DNA from: Toxorhynchites rutilus septentrionalis
Lineage: Eukaryota > Arthropoda > Insecta > Diptera > Culicidae
NCBI RefSeq assembly: GCF_029784135.1
Contig: NC_073745.1
Coordinates: 44,251,521 to 44,315,520, forward strand
DNA length: 64,000 nt
Direction: 5' to 3'
Below, piece by piece: positions 57,329-64,000 of this stretch. The stretch's first letter is position 1; the number at the start of each line of letters is the position of its first letter. Both the position numbers and the translations under genes were made by a program. A model generated the notes under the pieces. It was not told the DNA's origin, did no database searches, and was given only the letters and a program-made list of their open reading frames with translations.

Positions 57329-58152
57329 CATTTGACGAATTTCATGCCAACTCGATTGGCCATTGGCAGCACCATCTCAGATTGCAATGAAATGTTGTGG
57401 GTGTAAATACATTGATAATTTAAGCAACTTTGCATACTTGAAATCTAAAAAAATCAAGCCTTCTTTTTGAATGAGCCAATTTTTTTTCTTAATTGTTTTT
57501 TCTAAAATTTCAAACCCAAAAACTATAAGACCTACAAAATTTTACTAAAGGTAGGAAATGCCGAAAGTTACTTCAATTTTCATTTAGCATATATTTTTGA
57601 GAAAAATATATTTAAATTTAAAAAAATCAGCGCAATTAAAATATATATTTAAACAATTTTTTACATATCTATTGAATATTTTACGTCTTATGGATTTTGA
57701 GTTGATTTTTTTTTGTAATTTTGAGTTTTCTTCTCTTACATTTTAGAAAAAATCTAACTCAAAAACTATGAGTCTTAAAAAAATTGATCAAAGAAAATGT
57801 ATGAAATTACTTAATTTTTTTAAATATATAATAATAAATTTAAAAAACATAACGCTAAAAAAAAATCAATGTTAAGATTCGTTTTTATTGAAAACGTATT
57901 TTTAGAAAATTCGGAAAACAATGAATAGTCTATACAACAACCAACAATAATCCATACATCGGTAGAAGGACACCTGTACAGGAAAAGAGCTCATCTAGCA
58001 AAAACTTTTTCATGTTTTCTTTGAAAAATTCCTTAAAACGCTTAACTTCTAACATTTTTGTGTGCAAACTCTCGCGAATGACATATTCTGCTTTTCTATT
58101 TTTTCTGTTTAGAAACATGCCAAGAACATGTCAATCCTAATAATTTACACAC

Positions 58153-58931
58153 AAAAAACAGGAAGTGGGTTATATCTGTGATATAACCGCAAGGGTGACG
58201 TAGGACTATCGTTGATGTAGTGATCATTTGTTTTTAGTTGCATCTGAATCAATTCTCAATGAATGAATAAATTAATATTTGGGGTACTTCGAAAACGAGA
58301 GCGTTACGTTGAAGGCACAATATTCAGCAAGAGTGCAGCCGAGCGGAACGAGAAACGAATTCTTCCAGCTCGTGCTCAGTGAAAATCACCCCAAAACGGC
58401 TAAGTGTTCCGGAAGCTATCATACCGCCGACCATGTCACACCATGCCACGCCATCCATCGAATAAGCGATATCGCCCTCCAACGGAGACAGCATCACCAG
58501 CGCGACGACAACGAACATCGAGGACTTCTACGGGCCCCAACGATACGGTACCTTTACTTACCCCAAGCAGAACTAGTGAAAATATACATAAATAAAAACT
58601 GGCGTTTAAAACAGGTATCTTTCCGAGGTCCAAAGCCGACCTTGAGAGATCTATATACCGAGGTGAGCTATGCCGGGCACTACGGCTAAAGCCGAAGTTA
58701 ACAATGAAATTTTCAATTTCAAGGGAACTGGCGATTATTTTTCAGCAACGATAACTTCTTTCCGGATCTTCTCGACGCTGGATGGCAACCAAATGAAAAT
58801 AGTTCCGCGCGTGTATGTGTGTGTGACCGATGTATCCGACGTTTTTCGATGCTGATACTCTCTTGGTCGGCTTTTTTTTCTCCTGATTGATCGGCTTTCC
58901 TGCGCGCCCTCACAGTTCCAAACAAACTGAA
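58153..58931 (-). mobile_element. Hairpin-ended family, copy E9, truncated
   Basis: It begins on the plus strand with A-run CAGGAAGTGG, the hairpin GGTTATATC-TGT-GATATAACC and GTGACGTAGGACTATCG, then matches the right part of E4 in the same orientation (TTTGGGGTACTTCGAAAACG, AGAGCGTTACGTTG; later TTCCGCGCGTGTATGTGTGT and CCCTCACAGTTCCAAACAAA). The left end is missing; the copy runs directly into (TCAGG)30. Confidence 0.75.
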
Positions 58932-59081
58932 TCAGGTCAGGTCAGGTCAGGTCAGGTCAGGTCAGGTCAGGTCAGGTCAGGTCAGGTCAGGTCAGGTCAG
59001 GTCAGGTCAGGTCAGGTCAGGTCAGGTCAGGTCAGGTCAGGTCAGGTCAGGTCAGGTCAGGTCAGGTCAGGTCAGGTCAGG
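58932..59081 (+). repeat. (TCAGG)30 microsatellite
   Basis: Thirty uninterrupted TCAGG units over 150 bp, followed by decayed units (TAAGTTAGCTTAGTTAGCAG). In the related E4 copy the same position has only CAGGTAAGGTAAGG, so the array grew from a short seed in the element. Confidence 0.97.
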
Positions 59082-60000
59082 TAAGTTAGCTTAGTTAGCA
59101 GTTAGGAAGTTCCTAGAAATCCTTTTATATCATTTTTTCCTGCTCCAAAAAAAACGGCATTAATTCTTAGTTTACCAAGAAAACACAGACAAAGAATATT
59201 AGAAATATGCAAATTTTATATTCCAGAACCTTTATCATCTGGTAATTACGCAGAAGGTCGTTATACATTCTTCTCTTCGACAAAAGACCCGAAAAACACG
59301 CAAAAACTGCATGAATTGTAAAAAATATGTTTGTTTCGAGCATGCAGTTATGCTAGTTCTGATTCTTGCTCCAATGAAACCACAATCGATTAATACGTTT
59401 TTATGTTATTTTATAGCTCTTTATACTTCCATGAGTTATATTCAGTTGCTTACTTTTGATTATTAACAGTGAAAAATTCAAATTTCGTTATTTGTGATGG
59501 AGTTTCAAAAATTGCTCTATTTTGATGAGGCTGTATTATATGACTATTAAAACATAATAAAGACGAAGAAAACATATGTTTTGGAGTTTTTTCATTCATC
59601 CATACCCTCTTCTTCAAATAAATGCCAATAAAGCCTGAAAAATGCACAATGGCAACATTACAGAGAAGTTCAATTTTCGGTATGTGACACCGTGCGCGAG
59701 TATACGTGTTACGATTTTGCACGCGAGTACAGGAGGGTTAAATCTTTTCCTGATATTTTAACAGAAAATTTATGCAACCTTCTGTATTTCCTCTTTTTGA
59801 CCATGATTTTGCAGGTCTTCGAGCTATAGTTTTTTTTTAAATAACGAAAAAAGTCCTTTCCAATAAACATTTTTTTTTTTTGAAATTTCAAATATGCAAA
59901 ATTGTTTCAATGACCAATGTTTTTACACCCAAACGTTTCACTGCAATCTGAGATGATGCTGTGAACTCCTAAGACGAGTTGGCATGAAATTCATCATTTG

Positions 60001-60475
60001 CCGCATTCGTTTCTTTTGTTTTTTTCACTTGAAAATTTCGAAAGCGGTTGAATCACATCGTTTGCTTGTAGAAGGATATGAAGAACATGTTCCAGCAGTC
60101 AAAATATTTGAAAGATGGTTTCGGAAATTCAATAATGGTGATTTTTATCTGAAGGACAATGGCCCTTCTGGTGCAGCGAAACATATTGAAGACGAGTAAT
60201 TGCAGTAGTTGTTGGACTCAAACAACAACAAAAATGGACAGAAACACTGAATGTCAAGCTCGTAAAACGGATACCATACTTATTGAGTGAAAGGCAATTG
60301 GACCATCGTGAATTCATCTGTGAAATGCTTTTTCAACAGCACCAAAGGAAGTCGGTTTTGCATCGGATTGTCTTTGGCGACGATAAAGATGGATTTATTT
60401 CGATAACCCTAAGCGCAAAAACATGGCTCTAATCTGTTGAAATCGGTCCATCCACTTCAAAACTAAATCGCGTCA
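60001..60475 (+). pseudogene. mariner relic, N-terminal and first catalytic region
   Basis: The frame reads RFFCFFHLKISKAVESHRLL then VEGYEEHVPAVKIFERWFRK, FNNGDFYLKDNGPSGA and a decayed HIEDE linker (irritans-type mariner HTH). A frameshifted part reads LSERQLDHREFICEMLFQQH then QRKSVLHRIVFGDDK. The last block corresponds to HRIVTGDEKW with the first catalytic Asp in GDD. The rest is missing. The foldback element at 57335-59994 is inserted immediately before the first recognisable codons, between this relic and the LINE tail at 57150-57328. Confidence 0.85.
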
Positions 60476-60652
60476 GGTGGGAAGGGATGCTTCACCCGAA
60501 TTAACGTTTGCAATAAAAAAAATGAACAAAAATTAACGATTTTTCATGGGTTTACCTTCACACGTACTGGCGAAACTACCCATGCTGCATCAATCATAGT
60601 TACCCATGAGTCAGCAGAAAATATTGACAGCTCTATCAGTCGAACTCTAATC

Positions 60653-61189
60653 GTGATGGCGAAAACAGTGAAGCTACTACGCTCAGAAGTGTACGCGTTC
60701 AAAAAACGGTACCTTAGGTTTATTTCACACTCCAAGTTCCCCAAGAAGATGCTGCTGTGGTTGACAATCAGCGAGAAGGGGATGTCAAAGCCGCTTTTCT
60801 TTAGCTCCGGACTGACCGTGAATGGGAAAATTTATAGTACGAAGTGTCTGCCGGAAGTTGCGGCGTTCATCAGGAAATACCATAAGGGTGAAGACGCGGT
60901 GTTCTGGCCGGATCTGGTGTTACTCGAAGCGATCGTTAAAGGAGATGGAGCGGCTGAATATCGATGTGATACCCAAGTCGGCGAACCCGCCCAACGTTCC
61001 CCAGCCGCGTCCCAACGAGAATTTGTGGGCAAACCTGAAGCGTAATATCTACTCCAACAATTTTGTCGTGAAAACTGAGAATGAATTGATAAATAAAACG
61101 AAAAACGAACTCAAAAACACGCCTACATGCATGTTTTCGTCCGCCATGGTCAATGTTCCGGTTAACTGCTGGAAAGCCGCAAAGGTGTA
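60653..61189 (+). pseudogene. Second, older DD37E-like transposase relic
   Basis: The frame reads AFKKRYLRFISHSKFPKKML then LWLTISEKGMSKPLFFSSGL, NGKIYSTKCLPEVAAFIRKY and AVFWPDL (second catalytic Asp). After a one-base frameshift near 60925 it continues YSKRSLKEMERLNIDVIPKS then ANPPNVPQPRPNENLWANLK (Glu) and RNIYSNNFVVKTENELINKT. Its layout parallels the ITmD37E copies (FWTDLASCHYSKD..NAPELRPIEKYW), and the Asp-Glu distance is about 37 if the frameshift is bridged. The N-terminal half and the first Asp are absent, and the protein is clearly diverged from the two full-length copies. Confidence 0.75.
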
Positions 61190-61216
61190 GATTTTTGTTG
61201 CAAGTGAGCTAAAATA

Positions 61217-61383
61217 ATTTTTTTTTGTTTTTATTATCTGTATTATAGTGATTTTCAACTCATTAGGCTGGTTCGTCACTTTTACTTCCATTTTTGGAAG
61301 AATGTCGGGAGTGAGAATTGAACTCGTGACCTTTAGCGTGAGAGGCATGGATGTTACCACTACGCCAGATCGCCTCCAGCTAA
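61217..61383 (-). mobile_element. tRNA-derived SINE (family 1), full-length copy C
   Basis: On the minus strand the head GGCGATCTGGCGTAGTGGTA carries an A box and CACGAGTTCAATTCTCACTC a B box, then CATTCTTCCAAAAATGGAAG, the tail GTTGAAAATCACTATAATAC and an A-rich end. It is the best preserved of the three copies. The anticodon-arm remnant CCTCTCACGC suggests a tRNA-Glu-like origin, though tRNA-Val is possible. Confidence 0.85.
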
Positions 61384-61419
61384 AATAATTACCTTCCATG
61401 GAAAATTTATCAAACTCAA

Positions 61420-61870
61420 TTATCTTTTTTTTTTTCTTTTATCTCATTTATTTATTAGGCTCATTAGCATTTAGCTGTAACAGAGCCGGGTTTAATCGTG
61501 TACATGTACATATGTTTATGTTTCTATAAATTGTGAATTACACAGTAGTTAGTAGTAGCCATTTAGGCGTAAGGGTTTTCTTTCTGTTCTTCCATTGTTC
61601 AGCAGACCGGACAGCGGAGACAGTTGATATTGATCATTGTTGGGTTATTTATAGAACAGCAGCCCGATGTTTCTTGCAGAGCAGAGCAGTTGTATGGATG
61701 AATCGATCTTTGTTCCACCGTGGATCGATTTCCATCGCTGATGATGGTTGCGTGGACGTAGTTATTCTTTAACAACACAAAGATGGTCAATTGAGGGCCC
61801 TGAGTTTGAACTCACGATCGATCGCTTGGTAAGCGAACGCGTGGCTACGAAGTGGCTACGAAGACCCCCC
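61420..61870 (-). mobile_element. tRNA-derived SINE (family 2)
   Basis: On the minus strand it starts CGTAGCCACGCGTTCGCTTA, then CCAAGCGATCGATCGTGAGT and TCAAACTCAGGGCCC, a tRNA-like head with a B-box-like GAGTTCAAACT. A ~350 bp body follows, then AGCCTAATAAATAAATGAGA and an A-run. The head is unrelated to family 1. An open frame of ~80 codons across it is fortuitous. Confidence 0.7.
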
Positions 61871-61955
61871 CAAACTCAATTATCTGTCTTAGTTTATTTT
61901 ATAACCATCCAAAAAAGGCCAGTTTTTTTAATGCAAACGTTAAATAAGATCTTCT

Positions 61956-62226
61956 AATATGTTTGTCGTGTTATATCGTCATGTTCATGACATTTTATGG
62001 ATTTGCTTATAATTTCCAACAACTTTTCCAAATACATAATTATGGTAAGATTCTTACCGTAAGAATATAAGTTTAGGAGCTTTAGCCCACATGTCTTCAA
62101 ATGTTTTTCAACGATATTTCTAAACATATATTTTTACCATTATTTATGATGTAGTTGGAAAAGTTGTTAATAAGCAAACTCAAAAAAATTTCATTAACAT
62201 GACGCTATAGCACGACAAGCATATTA
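61956..62226. mobile_element. Foldback MITE, ~90 bp arms
   Basis: The left arm reads TAATATGTTTGTCGTGTTAT then ATCGTCATGTTCATGA and TTTGCTTATAATTTCCAACA. The right arm, reverse-complemented, reads TAATATGCTTGTCGTGCTAT, AGCGTCATGTTAATGA and TTTGCTTATTAACAACTTTT. The ~90 bp between the arms is unique. No coding sequence; the target duplication is not resolved. Confidence 0.75.
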
Positions 62227-62437
62227 AAAGAGCCTATTTACTATAAAAAAGACATTAAAAAAGACAATATTTTTTTAAATATCTCGAGAATCGCTGCAAA
62301 AAGCTTTTTTGTTTTAAATCACATCAGGATTCATGATTTGTGGCTAAAAATGATAATTAACATACAAAAATTCGAAACTTCAAGAATTTATAAAAATCGT
62401 TGTTTCACAAAGTTCGTCAAAAATAGCTTTACCATTT

Positions 62438-64000
62438 TATCAGCTTTAGTAAACAGAACATTGAAAGTTGTTATTCACCTATGACCACTTTGCCCCCAAA
62501 CATGAAAATAATTTCTATGCTAATTAATCGCTGAGCTTAAACAAAATATCTGCTCACCCTACCTAGAATATGTTAACAGTCGTCCAAACTGATGATTTGT
62601 CCAACATATCAGATGGAATAAACTAAATTTCATGAGAAATTCCTTAGATACCATGCGCACAGAACTACGGCCGAATGGCTATCGAGAGAGTAATTTCTGT
62701 TTTTATTTGTATTATGACATGCGACAGCTCTACTGAAGTACAGGATGACTCAAAAGTCATTAAATTCTTCAAACATAAGGTGACTATCAATACGGCATCT
62801 ACAGTCAATAGTTAAACTACTAAACATGCAGGTGACCACTTTGCCCCCCATGACCAATTTGCCCCCACTACCCCTACTGGTTTTCTCTTGTGTTCTATTC
62901 ACAATTCGTTGTTTTGTTGTGTCTGATGGTTTTGTGTATAGTAAACAAAGCGTGTTTGTTGTCAGTTCTTGGATTCGCACAGTGTGTGCGGCGTGTAAAA
63001 ACTGGTAAGTAATTCATTTCAAGTGTGTCTTATATTCTAGGTGTATGGTGAGTGTATCGTGTAGTGCGTATTTACATTTTTGTATAAATTTCATTTCAGG
63101 GTTCTGGTAAGTATTGACCATTCCGGCCGCCAATTAAATTTCTTTCCTTCATTTCGGCATCTGCGGTGGAACCATCTTCAATGGTAGACCTGAAGGTCGG
63201 TAGGTTGTTGCTTCGGCAGGAAACGTCCTTGATTGTTTCTGTGAGGAAGAGAAATTCGTGCGACGACTGGCGATAAACAGTGTGGAAGGAGAACTTAACT
63301 TGTGTTAAGTCTCGGTCACGGGGCCGGGGTTACCGCACCTCAAGGGGTCGGAATTACCTAACCAACATGACGAGACTTTTTTTTTTATTAGAGATGCTCC
63401 TCGAACTCTTGACGTGTCTTCATCGGTGTGTTTGTGCATGATGTTGGTTTACAGGGCTGGCGCAGTCTTGGGTTCTGGTGAATCGTCTATCGTTGATGAA
63501 AACTGTAATCAAACAGGGTTGTATCGGTCGAAAGAGAACACAAACGGGAGTACTTAACTCCTGTCAAGTCTCAGCCGGGGGCTCCGAAAAGCCCACACGG
63601 CGAGGCCTTGTTCTCTTTACAGATGCACCAGGAACATGCTCGATTCCCCCGAGCTTGGGCCAGAACTCCGTGCTAGCGGCTCTTAACTTAGAGCTAGAAC
63701 CAGCTAGTTCTGGCGACATGAAATGGTTGGTGGGGGAGAACCTGGAATGGGTCGCCTGGTTGATCCAATCCGGCCGCCAAGATGCCAAAATTTCTGGCGG
63801 AGGGTAAACATCAGCAGTACTGGATCAGCGTTCAACGGTTCGAAGCACTCTCGCAGACAGATCAGCTTAATGTAACGATGGTTAGCAGGTTGCACGATGG
63901 GATGTCTCTCGTCGATTGGCATTCGTGCGAAGGGCAACCGGCCGCCAACTCGGATGATTCCGTCCACGAACGGAGGATGGAGGATGCGAAGCTTTGATTT
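62438..64000. repeat. Exact repeat of 53803-55365, cut by the window end
   Basis: Contains the same MITE right half, LTR-like repeat (62991-63120) and 3' end of the BEL/Pao relic (minus strand, from about 63807) as 53803-55365, at an offset of 8635 bp with no difference seen. The join at 62438 falls inside the MITE, after unrelated AT-rich DNA. Confidence 0.95.

Larger units (their letters stand above)
57335..59994. mobile_element. Foldback element, ~105 bp arms, CATTTG duplication
   Basis: The left arm starts ACGAATTTCATGCCAACTCG and the right arm, reverse-complemented, ATGAATTTCATGCCAACTCG. Both continue to ATTGCAATGAAAYGTTK-GGGTGTAAA for about 105 bp. The 6 bp sequence CATTTG flanks both ends (57329-57334 and 59995-60000). 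The 2.66 kb interior is AT-rich, with a hairpin-ended element and (TCAGG)30 nested inside. No transposase was recognised. The superfamily is unassigned. Confidence 0.7.

Noticed and set aside
58932..59081. True telomere or telomere-adjacent sequence
   Set aside because: The array is interstitial, inside a transposon with unique DNA on both sides, and the other units are decayed on one side only.

Overview
This is a transposon-rich piece of insect nuclear DNA, most likely from a culicine mosquito. The evidence is the repeat content: two copies of an ITmD37E-type (DD37E) Tc1/mariner element, a family described from mosquitoes; several decayed mariner, Tc3-like, hAT, MULE-like, piggyBac-like and Helitron-like elements; an I-clade-type LINE with an RNase H domain; a BEL/Pao polyprotein relic; and two tRNA-derived SINE families. 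I found no intact protein-coding host gene, no rRNA or functional tRNA gene and no CRISPR array. The coding signal that can be supported is all transposon-derived, and all of it is broken by stops, frameshifts or deletions. The window is therefore best read as intergenic or long-intron DNA.

Layout. 1-9.2 kb: a Helitron-family scrap, a degenerate ~110-130 bp tandem repeat, a (TA)42 tract, a candidate Helitron (930-3693, minus) holding mariner debris, a mariner relic, a TTAA-flanked MITE, a SINE, and a second block of the tandem repeat. 9.2-16.4 kb: mostly unique DNA with one transposase scrap at 10.9 kb. 16.4-20.3 kb: a Helitron-like element with three tandem 5' ends, a mariner relic, ITmD37E copy 1, another mariner relic. 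20.3-31.5 kb: a GGGCGAT MITE, two inverted copies of a hairpin-ended element family, a LINE inserted in a transposase relic, and a 1.3 kb hAT with a perfect 8 bp target duplication. 33.8-41.6 kb: a mariner deletion derivative, a Tc3-like element with doubled inverted repeats, a 1.8 kb hairpin-ended element and ITmD37E copy 2. 41.6-44.6 kb: unique DNA. 44.6-51.7 kb: mariner, MITE and MULE-like elements, then three hairpin-ended elements, the last two directly abutting. 51.8-64 kb: a degenerate repeat cluster, a MITE, a BEL/Pao relic, a 2.66 kb foldback element with a (TCAGG)30 tract inside, more transposase relics, SINEs, and finally an apparently identical repeat of 53803-55365 at 62438-64000.

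The most interesting object is the hairpin-ended family. At least eight full or partial copies lie in this window (near 9.0, 22.7, 28.2, 36.6, 40.2, 47.1, 49.3, 50.6 and 58.2 kb). One end carries a short hairpin of the form GACGTAG-NA-CTACGTC. The other carries a different hairpin whose stem changes in a paired way between copies (TATATC/GATATA versus GTGTC/GACAC). Many copies hold an internal ~90 bp minisatellite, and one has a well-formed TATA plus initiator core promoter. I could not assign it to a known transposon class.
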